Source of the DNA: Sorghum bicolor
Lineage: Eukaryota > Streptophyta > Magnoliopsida > Poales > Poaceae
Length of the DNA stretch: 64,000 nt
Direction: 5' to 3'
Assembly: GCF_000003195.3 (NCBI RefSeq)
Contig: NC_012870.2
Coordinates: 2,079,501-2,143,500 of the forward strand
Positions 11,435 through 26,517 of the stretch are shown here, piece by piece (position 1 is the first letter of the stretch; each line of letters opens with the position of its first letter). The notes beneath the pieces were generated by a model. That model was not told the DNA's origin, ran no database searches, and saw nothing but the letters and a program-made list of their open reading frames with translations. The position numbers and the translations under genes were made by a program.

Positions 11435-13011
11435 CTCCGTCTTCTACTTCTACCCTGTCGCATCGCAGCCAGTTCGAGAGAGTGCGAGAGTGGCATACTG
11501 GCATGGCATCTGCTTGCATGCCCATACAAACACACGAGACAAAAACGCCATTTGATTTCCTCGTATTTTTTTACTTCCGGAAGGAGCAGTCAGTTTGAAT
11601 TGCAGCCAGTTTGATTTCCTCGTATCTGCATTCTGCTGGTTGTTCATAGTATCTATTTGCGTGCTTTCTCTGAAGTTCTTCAGACGACTGACCTCCAGGT
11701 TAGAGAGGTCACGCCGGCGATCTTAAACTAGTGGTGTCAAATTATGTGTTAGTAAGTAACCGCTCATGTCAACCACTTTAACCGGCACATAGTCTAGTTC
11801 TTTTTTCTTTTTTTTAACTGAGGTAAACCCCATTTCCATCATCACTAAAGGAAATACAATGTCTTAAGAAAACATTATAGAAAGACAGAACGGGCAGAAC
11901 CTAGAAAAACCTTACAACTACAGAAGCTAACAACTGATATCAGAGAATGTTCATTGCATTGCCATTGCAGTGCCATGCCCCTCTACCTCCAGATCAGAGA
12001 AGGCATGCACGCAGCTGACAGTAAAAGATGCCGACGCAGAAGCAGAGACATTGAGCTTGAGCAGACACTGGCAGTGTCAGGAATGATTGGCACTCTCCGA
12101 TTACCACCAACTGAGGTCTGAGGGAAGAGATTAACAGCAAAACAGAGGAGTTAATAAGAATATCTTTACCAATATAAGAGCACGGCCGGGTAGCCGAGGC
12201 CCGAGGACAGCACACCACCACCACCAACACACATAGTGACATAGGAGTATTTTTTATTTGCGCTGGAATTTTCTGATCAGGTGTCGCTGATTAGATTTTT
12301 CAGCAGAAGAGACCGGAGACGAGACGAGACTACGTAGAAACGAACAGCAGAGGCCGGCGGCCGTCCGCCGTATTCTGCTGCTTCTGCATATGCTACTGGC
12401 GCACGACCGCTTTTGGACGCTCTGCAGTTGGAATCCAAACAGAAGATTCCTCGGTCGGTCACGAGCTGGCCCTCTGAGTATCAGCAGACCGGCCCGTGCA
12501 GTATTCTGTCTTAAAAAAAAGTAGAAACTTGGTGATTCGTTCCTGTATGGTATGAGAGTCAAACCCACTGTATATAGCTCGTATCCGGGAGCCAGATAAA
12601 TGTCATGTTTGGTTACCCTACCAATCTAGGCCATTTTGGTTTGGCTTCAAAACCTCCTTTGGCTACACGAAAGCCAAAAGCCAATGAAAAGGACCAACTT
12701 TCTCTTAGGATCTACATAAAAAACTGTTCTTAGTATAACTTTCACAGTATGTGGGGGTTGCTTCCACCCACGGTGGGATCGTTTTTTTATGAAGATTACT
12801 CAATTTGTCACTCGTTGCTACCAGTTTATTATTTTCTCTCAATTCCTATCTTATGTCTGAGAGAAGAGTGGAGCGCACGTGGTACGATTGGGAAAGAACC
12901 CACGACTAGGGTTTTAGGACGGGCTGCGACGCTCCTCGATCCCAACTGGTGGATGCACGGCTCCAGGACAAGGCGTCTCTCTCCAACGAGCATGCGGCGA
13001 CTACCTGAGGG
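11435..13011. other. Intergenic DNA, no gene recognised
   Basis: AT-rich and moderately GC-rich patches without a supported gene. ORFs at 11994-12242 and 12254-12568 on the minus strand and 12749-13081 on the plus strand show no domain or splice structure. The last of these runs into the neighbouring transposable element. Confidence 0.4.
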
Positions 13012-13513
13012 TAAGCCTGGGCGTTTGGTTCCTCGGTTCGGTTCTTCGGTTTTTGACACAAATTTGGTTCTCTACAAATAGGAACCGATCGGTTCTTCAC
13101 AAATCTTGGAACCGAGCAAAATCGGTTTCGGTTAGTTCGGTTCGGTTCCGGTTCCGACCGAACTAACCGAAAATTTACACAAGTATAAAAAAAGAATAGA
13201 AAAATAGGAAAAAAAATATTTCTTTAAAAGCAAGATGTCATTATTTTAAAAAATGTGAGGATGTGAGGCTATGAGAGGGTGCCATTCACCTTTTATATTT
13301 AGGGTTAAGGTGGTATTAGGCCTATGTTGTAAGGTTTATTGGGCTTATTTTATGAATTTTGGTTCACTCGGTTAACCGAGCCTGGGAACCGAAATTTGAT
13401 CGGTTAGTTCGGTTCCTGAGAACTGAGAACCGAACAGCTAACCGAAATTTTCAGTTCCGGTTCCGGTTATTTCGGTTTCGGTTTCGGTTCTCGGTTATTT
13501 TTGCCCAGGTTGA
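13012..13513. mobile_element. hAT-like non-autonomous element rich in GGTTC/CGGTT repeats
   Basis: The left end reads TAAGCCTGGGCG and the right end reads TGCCCAGGTTGA, which are imperfect inverted repeats. The 8 bp CCTGAGGG flank both sides (13004-13011 and 13514-13521), fitting the 8-bp target duplication of hAT transposases. Subterminal regions are dense in CGGTTC and its complement, typical of repeated transposase-binding motifs. There is no transposase ORF. The exact terminal base is uncertain by one because the flanks also allow a 9-bp duplication. Confidence 0.7.
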
Positions 13514-14112
13514 CCTGAGGGTTGAGGCCACCCTCTATTCTTTCCCACGACGCTGCCTTAACTAGGGGTCTATCTATCATGGTGCGGGCAATGGGCTAAC
13601 ACCTTCATCTCCCCTGCAAGGCCGGCAGCTAGTAGGCAAGCCTAGCCCCTGTGTCCTCCATGGCCTCCTCTGCACGTTGTGGGTTGACATGTGGGGCTCT
13701 CTAGCAGTAGCTTTCCCAAGAAGCCACGTCTCTTCAACCAAATGACTTTTAGCTTTCTCACAGCCTACCACTCACAGCTTCCAATAACTTTTTCCAAAAG
13801 TCATAGGTCAACGAGACACATCCTTAATCTAACCGAGAATATATGCTCTTTTGTTGTCTATATGAAAAAAATACATGAGATAACATAATACAAGTTTTAA
13901 CATGATTTTTATGTAGTTCTTACTTTATCTTTTTATTTATTGTATAATTTTATTTAAAACATATTAATATCACTTGATATGTACTAATCGTAATCTAACA
14001 TTACTAGCTAAGTCGATGCCTGCATCCAGTGAGTCTAGCTCCATAGCAATATCCAAAAATCTACGTATATATAGAACAAAGGCTATTTTGCATCCATGAG
14101 CTAGGCCTATAA
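13514..14112. other. Intergenic DNA, no gene recognised
   Basis: Short unsupported ORFs on both strands, AT-rich towards 13850-14000. No repeats with defined ends were found. Confidence 0.4.
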
Positions 14113-14456
14113 GGCCTTGTTTAGTTTCCCACCCAAAATTTTTTCATTCGTCCCATCGAACCTTTGGACACATGCATGGAACATTAAATGGAGATAAAAA
14201 ATAAACTAATTACACAGTTTGGTTGAAAATCGCGAGACGAATCTTTTAAGCCTAGTTACTCCATGATTAGCCTTAAGTGCTACAGTACCCTAAATGTGCT
14301 AATGACAGATTAATTATGCTTGATAGATTTGTCTAGCAGTTTCTTAACGAGCTATGTAATTTGTTTTTTAGTAGTTTTTAAAAATCCCTCTCGACATCTT
14401 TCGGACACATCCGATGTGACACCCAAAAAATTTTCATCTCGAATCTAAACAGGACC
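14113..14456. mobile_element. Tourist-like MITE, about 344 bp subfamily
   Basis: The left end is GGCCTTGTTTAGTTTCCCAC and the right end is AATCTAAACAGGACC, in inverted orientation. The core contains the segments AATTACACAGTTTGGTTG and AAGTGCTACAGTA, shared with the 347-bp element at 50837 and the 345-bp element at 62429. Confidence 0.78.
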
Positions 14457-14965
14457 GGCAATGGCTTGGATCTTGTGAATATATTGATATAAACAAATAA
14501 CCAATTGTACCCGTAGCTTCGCAAGGAGCCAAATAAATCCAAAGTCAATTATACTTATAAAAAATAATTTTCCAAAAATTAATATAAACATGTGTAAAAG
14601 TATATATTATGATTGATCCAGTGGTCATCATAATATAATATTAATATTAATATAATACCCGTGCACCTGCCCGGTCCCTCACTCCATCGTTGGCACCCTG
14701 CTCTGCTCGGCTCGGCTCTGCTGCTTTGACCCTGCACTGCTCCTCCGGTCGTCCTCCACGGCGCCAGCGCCACCCACCATCACACATGACACATTCACGG
14801 CAGCAGCCAACCACCGCCCACAAGGGACCAGGGGCAGCAGGGCAGGGGGTGCCGCGACGGGGGCGCACCCCGGCCCCAGCGCGGTCAGTCACCCACGCCG
14901 CCTCTGCGCTGCACTGCACAGCGTGGCATGATTGGGTCCCTGGCCCCCTTTTCCCCCGCACTGCG

Positions 14966-14991
14966 CTCTCTCTCTCTCTCTCTCTCTCTCT
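14966..14991. repeat. (CT)n microsatellite in the GH28 5' region
   Basis: An uninterrupted CT dinucleotide run lies about 450 bp upstream of the predicted GH28 start codon. CT-rich tracts are common in plant 5' UTRs and promoters. It produces arginine/glutamate or serine/leucine repeat ORFs on either strand, which are not genes. Confidence 0.9.
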
Positions 14992-15439
14992 GCCTCCTCA
15001 CCCTCCTCACTGCAGTCCCTCCCAGCGGCTCGCCAGCCACCTGCTCCCCTCCTCTCTCCCCGCGAGCAGGTGAGGAGAGAAGAAGGAACAGAGGCCGCCG
15101 CGCCGCTGATCCCGGCGGCCCCGGCGATCCACCGACGTGTCCTGGTGGGTGGCTCTCGCTCCTGCTCCGCGCCTGCACGCGCGCGCCCACAGCCCACTGT
15201 TCGTCACAGTTACAGACGCCCGCTCGTTCTCTTTCCCGATTGATTGATGATGGGCCTGCCGGGCCGTTGTCGTTGCAGGCGGGTCCAGCCACGGCGGCGT
15301 GCCGCATTGAAGGCGGGCGCCGGGTCTCTTGTCTCCACAGCTAGCTAAGAGGGTTCGGCGTCGGCGGCGTCGGCAGCGGAGGCTGTGAGGAGGACCAGGA
15401 GCAGAGCAGCCCACGGAAACGGAGATCTCGCCGGGGAAG

Positions 15440-18400
15440 ATGAAGAGATCTGCATCTGTGAGTGCCCCACCCCCCCCCCCCCTCCCTACTACCTCCTCCC
15501 GTGCCCGCGCTCCTCGTCTCCCTCCTGGCCTCCCGGGATCGCTGGAGGGCCAAGGGACGATGGATCGTGCCGTTACCCGTCACGGGGTTCCGGTGAGGAG
15601 AGCCCGACCCACCCATTGCCCTTTCTGCTCCATCTGAATACCGCCGTTGGTCCGAGGGGATCGCCTAATGGCCTGACGCAGCTGGTGTTGTCCTAGATCG
15701 ATCCTGCATTCCTGCGTGGCGTTTGCCGTTTCGTGGCATTGCCGCGTGATCTGTCGTCATCAGTTCGCCATATTTATGCCCAACATCTGGAGGCTCATGT
15801 CCACCACACTGTTTGTTCGTTTTTCCCTGAATATTCATGTTCCCAAGACTTGATATAACGCTTTAGTGGAGGTGCCTAGTGTCACCTTGATCCACATCCA
15901 CAATTCAATAAAACAATTTTCATGATAGGTAATAGAAGAGAAAACTAAATGAGTTGGCCATCTTCAGCTTCCTTGCCGTGTTCAGATGCTATAAAACCAC
16001 CCCGATGCAGATTTGAGTGAAACTTTGTTTTCAGATGGGTATAATTCTGTTCAATTTTATTGTTCTATGTGTTCCTCGGATGAAAAGTTCTTCATGTTAC
16101 ATGTTATGTAGGTGACGCAAATTATTAGCACAGGTATATGTGATTGTTACTGAATCTCCCTCTCTTTTTTCCCTTTGGAATTTGTGCCAGTTGTTTCAAG
16201 TCCTTTTGGTTTTCATAACCATGGTTGAGATCCAGTGGTCCACCGTATCCAGCATATACTGCAAGGACATGCCGCCGAATGTATATCGGCCTCACAGTGT
16301 CACAATAACTGAATTTGGTGCCATTGGGGATGGTGTGACCCTCAATACAAAGGCATTCCAGAATGCAATCTTCTATCTCAATTCATTCGCGGACAAGGGT
16401 GGTGCGCAGCTCTTCGTGCCTGCTGGAAGGTGGCTGACAGGGAGTTTTAATCTTATCAGCCATCTCACTTTATCACTGGACAAGGATGCGGTAATAATTG
16501 GATCTCCGGTAAGATGATTTGCACACTTTGCACAAAGATAATTTGTACTCTAATAATATTCTTTGGGTTGTCTGTTTGTTACATTATGCACATGATCAAG
16601 GCAAACTTATATTGCTGAATCTTATCATTAATCTAGCTTTCTTCTAGGAAACGGTAGAAAGGCCTTGCTAAAAAAGGTTTCAAACCATGGCTTTTCTGAA
16701 TCTTATTAAATGCTAAAAAAATCACTTCCCTTAAAAGTTTTAAAACCTTTTGTTTTTTCTGTGTTGAATAGCAACTTTGTTTTTTTATTATACTTCAACT
16801 GTAATGCCCTGAATGCATCCTGCAGGATTCATCTCATTGGCCAGTTATTGATCCTCTTCCATCCTATGGACGAGGTAGAGAGCTTCCTGGAAAAAGGCAT
16901 CAGAGTCTGATTTTTGGATTAAATCTGACGGATGTAATTATAACTGGTTAGTAAATCTATAGTTGCATCACCCCCATATTCTTCAAATATCATTTAGTTA
17001 GCTTGTCAGTACTGTAATTTTTTTTTTTGGATTTTTGAAACTATTGCCTATCAGTACTGTAAATGTTGCTACTCTTGGGCAGGTGCTAATGGTTCCATTG
17101 ATGGTCAAGGAGCTATTTGGTGGGGCTGGTTCCGCAACCACACATTGAATTATACTAGACCACATCTTGTTGAGTTGATGTATTCTACCAATGTTGTCAT
17201 ATCTAATCTAACCTTCAAGAACTCGCCGTTTTGGAATATCCACCCTGTATACTGCAGGTTGGTTTTCTAGATAGCCACTTGCTTTCTGTTCAAACATAAA
17301 AATTCATTCACAATACAAATATATTATCTGGAGTGCTTTTGCTACATAAACAGCCAAGTGCTTGTCCAGCATGTCACAATCCTTGCGCCTTTGAATTCAC
17401 CAAACACAGATGGTGTTAGTCCAGGTAATATGACACTTGTAATTATTCAATATGTCTAAGCTTTCATAATTTATTACATTGTTTGCTCCTTCCCCTCCAT
17501 TTGGTTCTGCACCAGGGAACTTTTGTTACTAAACAAGCTAGGAGGAAAAGGGAGAGAAACTTTAGTGATTGAAATGTCACTTGACATGTTCTCTCTCCAA
17601 GATTTTTTTTTCTTCTTCTTTGTGCTTTCAAAATTCATTTACTTTTGATTTGTATGGCTGAGATCTCTCAATATATGCAAGCAATTCTTTTGTGAAGTGG
17701 TTAATGGGGACAGGGTTCGGTCATAACCGAAGGTATCATGTCCACATCAGTGGTGACATACTTTTGAGCTTCAGATTACTGTTATGTAGTGATAAAAATC
17801 AGCGAACCCAGACTATCATAACATGTGACCAGCCTTTTGCTTGAGACGCGACCTCAACCCAGTCCTCCAAATCTATGATAAACCAGTAGTTAAGACTTAA
17901 GAGGTTCTTCTTTTTTTTATCTTGGGTCTGCACTGCATTGCCATCAATCATATTTGCATCTGTGGCACTAATACAACTCCAAACCCATGCAGACTCCTCC
18001 ACGAATGTGTGCATCAATCATTGCTATGTAAGAAATGGTGACGATGTTATTGTCATTAAAAGTGGCTGGGATGAGTACGGCATTTCATTTGCTCAACCAA
18101 GCTCCAATATCAGCATAAGCGACATCACAGGGGAGACAAGGGGTGGTGCAGGGATTGCCTTTGGAAGTGAGATGTCAGGTGGCATATCAGAAGTCCGGGC
18201 TGTGGGCCTCCGCATTGTCAACTCCCTTCATGGGATCAGAATCAAGACAGCCCCAGGGCGTGGAGGGTACGTGAAGAATGTGTACATAGCCGATGTGAGC
18301 ATGGACAATGTTTCAATGGCCATCAGGATCACTGGAAACTATGGTGAACATCCTGATGACAAATATGACAGGACTGCTCTCCCTGTGATAAGCAATATTA

Positions 18401-18717
18401 CAATCAAGGATGTGGTTGGCGTTAACATTGGCGTTGCTGGTATATTGGAAGGCATTCAGGGGGACAATTTCAGCAACATTTGTCTGTCCAATGTTTCCCT
18501 CAGTGTACAATCTGCACATCCATGGAATTGTTCACTTATTGAAGGATATTCTAACTCAGTGATCCCAGAATCATGCGAACAGCTCAAAAGCAATTGTAGA
18601 CAGACACCCATTTGCTACGATGGAAGCGGTTCTTCAGCAATGCATGTGCAGCAACCAAGACATACATCGAGCACCAGCCGGTTGCTAAATCCTTTACTGG
18701 AGTTGGCTTCATTTTAG
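15440..18717 (+). CDS. Polygalacturonase-like glycoside hydrolase, GH28 family
   Basis: Six exons: 15440-15457, 16191-16508, 16826-16946, 17083-17257, 17354-17424, 17993-18717; phases agree and give 475 aa. The 18-nt first exon (MKRSAS) ends at a strong GTGAGT donor and joins LFQVLLVFITMVE to make a secretory signal or signal anchor. GH28 motifs appear in order: TEFGAIGDG near residue 40, SPNTD with D230, NGDD with D251/D252, and IRIKT with R317/K319. The usual GHG histidine is replaced: the motif reads GGAGIAFGSE with Ala287. This pattern is shared, as I recall, by the plant 'probable polygalacturonase' clade, so substrate and activity are uncertain. It most likely acts in the apoplast on pectin or a related glycan. 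The long GC-rich region before exon 1 is probable 5' UTR and promoter. Confidence 0.9.
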
Positions 18718-19872
18718 TGTAGGTAGAGCTGTGCTTGTTATTATTGCTGCAAAGGGGCTTGCTTCACGGAATGACCCCTATTAGTCATGTATATCTGATT
18801 CTTGCAATTATTTGTGCTTAGAGTGCCGCTTGCTTCATGTATATAGCTGTTGAGATGACTATTGATGTATCTTGCCTGTTTTGTTCCCATTTTTGATATG
18901 TGAATGCAATCTGCATAACTTATGGTTTTGAACATGATTTTTCTTTTTAAGAAAAGGTACAAGAAATTAATCATCTTCTAGGAGGGCAATTCTTACACTA
19001 GGTCTATACCTGTGTGTTGCCACGGGACCAAATAAATGAAGCAATTCAATAAGAAAAGCATAAAAAAAACATGATGGTGTTGAGATCTTACATTCTTACA
19101 CTACAACCGCCTCTATCAGGGGTATGGTCTTATCCTACTTTGCACAGATAATTCTCCTGAAGCCTGGACTATCAGGATTGCTAGTCTCCTTTTATTGTAT
19201 TCGCCACAGTAAATCATGTCATACTGACAGTGCGCACCAAACTGAAACACACAAACCAAAAAAAAAAAAAAACCATGTTTAAAAGTGAAGTCATTGCATG
19301 AGCACCTTAGTTTGGTACTGATCATGATTCATATATCTACCTAACCAATTCACCACAACAAAGTACATGTTTAAAAGCACTATTAAAATTCAAAAGTGCC
19401 AGAAAGAATACTGCTAATCTCATTACACTATTGCTTAATTTGTACGCAAGTCATCAGCGTCCGCACTTTAATAATAAACACGCAAAAGTGCCAAAAATGC
19501 TGACCAGATTTATCCCTCACCTCTGATCCCCTTGTGTGCTAGTCTTGTGGATGTAACTTAGATTCTCGTAGTGAAAAAAATCTCCAAATAGTAGGTTTGG
19601 GTTACATTGGATTCTAGAATCTTAGAATTTTATTTTAGAATCCAAGCGTTTGGATCTCATTCTCATTTTTTAAAGAACCAACTGCTCACTGAAGGACAAG
19701 GAGTGACAGCATTCTTATTTTCAGAAATGGAAGCACAATGATAAATAAAGTGTGTTCAAATTGACAATTTGTGGCCCATCACAAATAACATAACACCAGA
19801 GGTTGTGTTATTCTTTTTGAGAATCAGAGGGCTATCACAATGTTAAATCATCCCACCAAGTATTTCCATGGA
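18718..19872. other. 3' flank of GH28 and intergenic DNA up to the convergent deaminase gene
   Basis: Two convergent genes meet here. About 19010-19035 contains a CTGTGTGTTGCCACGGGACC motif, similar to a segment that recurs near 29330, 31225 and 37523. No gene is supported between the two stops. Confidence 0.45.
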
Positions 19873-22234
<2,362 letters not shown>

Positions 22235-22356
22235 GGCGGGATTACCCGCGACAACTTCCGAGGGACGGACAGACGCCGATGCGGATGCCGCTCGTCTCTG
22301 ACGGACGGAGAAGGAAGGAAGGAAAGAGATGCGTACTGCTCTCTCTCTCGCTTTGG

Positions 22357-22369
22357 CGTATATAAATAC
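22357..22369 (-). promoter_or_regulatory. TATA box of the deaminase gene
   Basis: On the minus strand the sequence CGTATTTATATACGCC lies about 125 bp upstream of the start codon, followed by a CT/GA-rich leader. It sits at a GC-rich promoter edge and is the only good TATA match in this flank. Confidence 0.6.
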
Positions 22370-23003
22370 GGGGAGAGCCGAGTCCCTGACACGTGGGCCC
22401 GGAGATCGGGTGGGCCCGCCCCGAGACCTTTGTGCGGACGGGGAAAGCGGAAAAAGGGCCGCCAGGCGCCAGGTGATGACGCGACGCTGGGTGGACCCTG
22501 GACCGCGTCCGGGGCGCTCGTGGCCGTTGGCCTCGGCCCTCGGAGCTGTCTCCGCTGCGGCGCAGGCGGCGGAGGCGTGGACCGCCGACGCCGTGGCCGG
22601 TGGGCGGTGGTGCTGGTGCCCCCCCCCCCCTCTACTCCTAGCGTCTAGCGAGCACGGGCGGGCTGCGGGCAGGCGCCGCACTGGAGCTAGCGGCACGCGC
22701 GGCGCGGTGGGCCGGGTTCACGGTCGTAGGCCGCCGTAGCGTGTGCTGTTGGATGCGCGATCACGAGGCACCTTTTGCTCGTCACGGAGGCACGCGGCAC
22801 GTGTGGGAGGGAGCGAACATCCACTCGTCAATCTCGCATTTCCTTTTTCCTCAAAAATCGCGGATTGGATTGGATGGATGCATGCGTCAGACAGTCAGTC
22901 AGACACCATCCACCCACACCGGCGTTCTTTCTCATCTTTGGATTGGGTCGGTGGACCGCGATTGAACGCTGATCGCGATCGGAGTCATAGATTTTAATTA
23001 ATA
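22370..23003. other. GC-rich upstream region of the deaminase gene
   Basis: Very GC-rich DNA with overlapping ORFs on both strands (22181-22739) caused by composition alone. It includes a C-run at 22620-22630. No gene is supported. Confidence 0.45.
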
Positions 23004-23220
23004 CTTAATTCATCCTAAATTATAAGATATTTAACTTTTTTTACACTAAATTTTCACTTGTTTTATTTAAAAATTTATATAAAATATCAATTCTTTTTAT
23101 CGTGGTTTAGTTTATAAAAATTCTTCAAGAATAATTTAAAGTTAATTATGTTTGTACAAATTTTTTTAAATAAGACAAGTTAAAACAATTAAATGTCCTA
23201 TAATCTAGGACAGAGAGAAG
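23004..23220. mobile_element. Stowaway-like MITE, diverged
   Basis: The left end CTTAATTCATCCTAAATTAT pairs with the right end ATAATCTAGGACAGAGAGAAG in inverted orientation, extending to GATATTTAA/TTAAATGTC. TA dinucleotides flank both ends (23002-23003 and 23221-23222). The A+T-rich core is non-coding. Confidence 0.7.
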
Positions 23221-23222
23221 TA

Positions 23223-24899
23223 AATTATTAGTGGTTGACTGACTTGACGCCGCATCAATGCATCATGCATGCAAAGAAGCTGCCGCATGGATCAGTCCGC
23301 TATGTGAGTACATTTTTTATTAAGGAATATATTCTGGCCTCTAACTTTCACGAACGAAGCCAGTATAGAGCCGACCAAAATAGATCTACGATGATTAATT
23401 AGACCATACTCTACCGTATGAAAGTACAAAGTTTAAGACACGAAATAGAGACGACGAGGTAGGCCTCTATCCTATCCTGTATTCTGATTTCACGATCCAA
23501 ACTTGATAAAGAATTCCAGCACTGAAGTTTTCAACGAGTGACTCTGACCAATCTCAAAAAAAAAAAAAAAGTTTTGCGACACAGTGACTCCTCCCCCGCC
23601 CAAATAAACTGCAAAAAAAAAGTAAGTAATTTTTTTTTTTGAAGATAACATCATTTCTGTAACATTATATAGCACCAATTCAAAAACGGTTTCTAATCTT
23701 TTGAGAAAATTACACTTAGCGCAGCCCTTTCGAACATCTTTTAGCCAATTATCCTTTGTTATTGAAACGACTCCCTTCTTTGTTTGTAATCGAATTCTGT
23801 CTCCCTGATTTATGTATGGAAGAAAAACTTTAATCGTTAAAATCAAAGGTAATCATGTGTCCTCGGTGCTCTTGGTTTCTTCGAATTAAGGTTGACACCA
23901 AACACTCCGTCAGTTCGTTACTAAACGAGACATTTAAAAGTATTGTACTTAGCACTCGAGAATCTCTGGTATTCTTCCTATCTATTCTATAAAGCGAAGC
24001 GTAAGTCACTTAAGCATAAAAAGGCTCATTTTATAAAATCTTTTTAATCAATTACTATAAGTTTTTACGTGTTGATGAGTCCAATGTTTTTGGGCGCAAT
24101 AGAATAGAAGTAGCTTTGTTTAGAAAAAAAAAGACCCACAATATTATATATTTCCTATTTTTGTACTGAGTTGTAGGAAAAAGAGTACGTGGATAGTAAG
24201 CATCCGATTCATTGGACCAATTGACAATTTGGCAACGGGATGCACACATGAATGCAATTCTCATTCTATCTCGTCGGCAACGATGCATATGCTTCCTTTC
24301 TGACCATAGAGTAGAGCAAACGATCTCTCCAATTTCCACGGGAATACATAAAAAGTGAGAGCATGCGATCCGACACGACCACACTCAAAAGCAACGGAGC
24401 GAGCGGGCATGTCGAGCAGTACAATTTTTTTGACAGAAAATCGAGCAGTACAAATTAGAAAGAGAAGTAAATAGATCGACATAACTAAAACATTGCGCTC
24501 GGTCAGTTTAATGAGCTGTTGTGAGCTTTTTTTTTTGTCAAACACTTATTTTCAAAACAGCTTCATGTGTGAAGCTGTTTTTCTCGTCCTCTCGCAAAGA
24601 CATAAGTTGGCATGAAGCTAAAAAAAATAGCTTATTCTAGCTCTCTCCCTCATTTCTCTCTCTCAACTATGCATGAATTAGTTGGTGAAACTATTTTGTC
24701 AAACACTTTTTCCAAAACAACTCAACTTCATATACAAAGTCACTTATAAAGCTATTAAAAAACAGTTTTATTATTAAAGTCGAGCTGTGCCAAACTCTAG
24801 GTACTGTCGAAGCAATAATGCCTGTACACGCATGACGCATCCTATGCATATGCACACGTGTTTCTGAGTGTTAGTACGTCTCTGTAGTATGTAGTAATA
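23223..24899. other. AT-rich intergenic DNA, no gene recognised
   Basis: Only short unsupported ORFs. Poly-A/T runs occur near 23555-23570 and 23631-23640. A segment around 24525-24790 repeats GTCAAACAC and AAAACAGCTTCA-like words in both orientations and may be a worn foldback element. Confidence 0.4.
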
Positions 24900-26424
24900 A
24901 GCCATTGTTTAGTTACAATTTTTTTTTTCAAAATAGACAACGTAGCATTTTCATTTGTACTCACTCCATTTCAAATTGTAAGTAGTTCCAAGAATCTTGG
25001 AGAGTTAAAGCAACTCAAGTTTGACCAAAATTATATAAAAAATTACAAAGTTTTGTGGCATCAAATAGATATACTATGAAAATATAATCAATGAAGAATC
25101 TAATGATATTTAGTTGATATCATAAATGTTATTATCCTATCATATAAATTTGGTTAAACTTGAGATGCTTTGACTTTTCAAGATTCTTGAAATGATTTAC
25201 AATTTGGGATGGAGGGAGTATTTGACAAATATTTTCTAATCATTGACTAACTAGACTCAAAATATTCGTCTCGTAAACTATGGACAAACTATGTTATTAA
25301 TTATTTTTTATTTATATTTAATGCTTCATATATGTGCCGTAAGATTCGATGTGATGGAGAATCTTGAAAGATTTTGCAAAATTCTTGGAAAGTAAACAAG
25401 ACCTAATTAGAAAAAACCGAAAATAAAAAGAGAGGTTTTATGCTATGCACATCAGTCAGGTGGGGTTTTGAGGTGGCAGGTCCCTCCTCTCGTGTTTTTT
25501 TTTTCGTTCGTGCCTTTGAGATTTCCTCACTAATCTAAGGATTAATTGCGAGTCCTATATATGTATTGCCTTTTGTAATATTTGTTTTTTTAATTATACA
25601 GCCAAACGTAGACACCCACAACATGCACACACACTTTTAAATGACTAAGTCGACAAATTTTGAAATTCACGAAATTATCATAGACGCCTCGCTGGCGATG
25701 GAAACATTGCCTATTACATTGTAGAGTTGACACATCTCTTGAGACCACTAAAGGCTGAGCAATTGATTGATCCAACCTTGATGAATCCACAGTCCACTTG
25801 ATCCGCGGGGCTAAGCTTGCTTCGTCACCAAATAGATCATCCGCTCCACCTTTTTCTGAAGCTCCAGTTTGAACATCGGCAACCAGTTTCTCAGTCCACT
25901 TTGTATTTTGTATTCTATAGAGAACTAAACAGGTTTTTTGATGAAATCCGGGCTAAACGTCCGATCAAGAAAAAAAAATTAAGGACGCGCCGCAGTTTTG
26001 TAGGGCCGGCCAGGACGGGCCGTTGGATCGCGAGCCGAGGAGGAGCAGGAGTCCAGCTCGGATCGGAGCCCGTGATCCGCTCCGGATCCGTCGTTGATTG
26101 ACTGCGCCACATTGCTGGATCGATCATGGATGGATCACGTACGTACGATATACGTGTACCGATATGATCGCCGTGTCGGGTTCGGTCCGGTTTCGTTTGT
26201 GTTTGTGAGACGATGAGGGCCGGGGGAAAAAAGCGTAGCCCTTGCCGATACGTACGCGCGCCTGGTGTGTGTGGCCGGGTGTGATGATGTGCTTCTAGAA
26301 GTTTCCAGGTCACATATCAATTCGAGTTGGCGTCGTATTAACGTCGGGCTACACAACCCGCGTACGGTTGCCGTTTTGTATTAGGAAAAGGAAACTCTGA
26401 TAGATGCATGCTGTGTTCTCGTCC

Positions 26425-26431
26425 TATATAA
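26425..26431 (+). promoter_or_regulatory. TATA box of tail-anchored gene, copy 1
   Basis: TATATAA in the context GTCCTATATAATCAGGAG, 87 bp before the ATG at 26518, and conserved in copy 2 (34284-34290). Its position means that the upstream in-frame ATG at 26404 is outside the transcript, which sets the start at 26518. Confidence 0.65.
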
Positions 26432-26517
26432 TCAGGAGTAGATCACATTGTTGCTATAGATTGGAAATTGGATCGCTTGCTAGGCAACTACCTACGTACG
26501 TTCGATCCGCCGGCGAC

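Noticed and set aside
14647..15414. Several ORFs on both strands around the CT repeat
   Set aside because: They arise from the microsatellite and high GC upstream of the GH28 gene, with no family features.
26404..26517. Upstream in-frame ATG extending the tail-anchored protein by 38 residues
   Set aside because: It lies upstream of the conserved TATA box, and the start at 34388 in the paralogue has no such in-frame extension.
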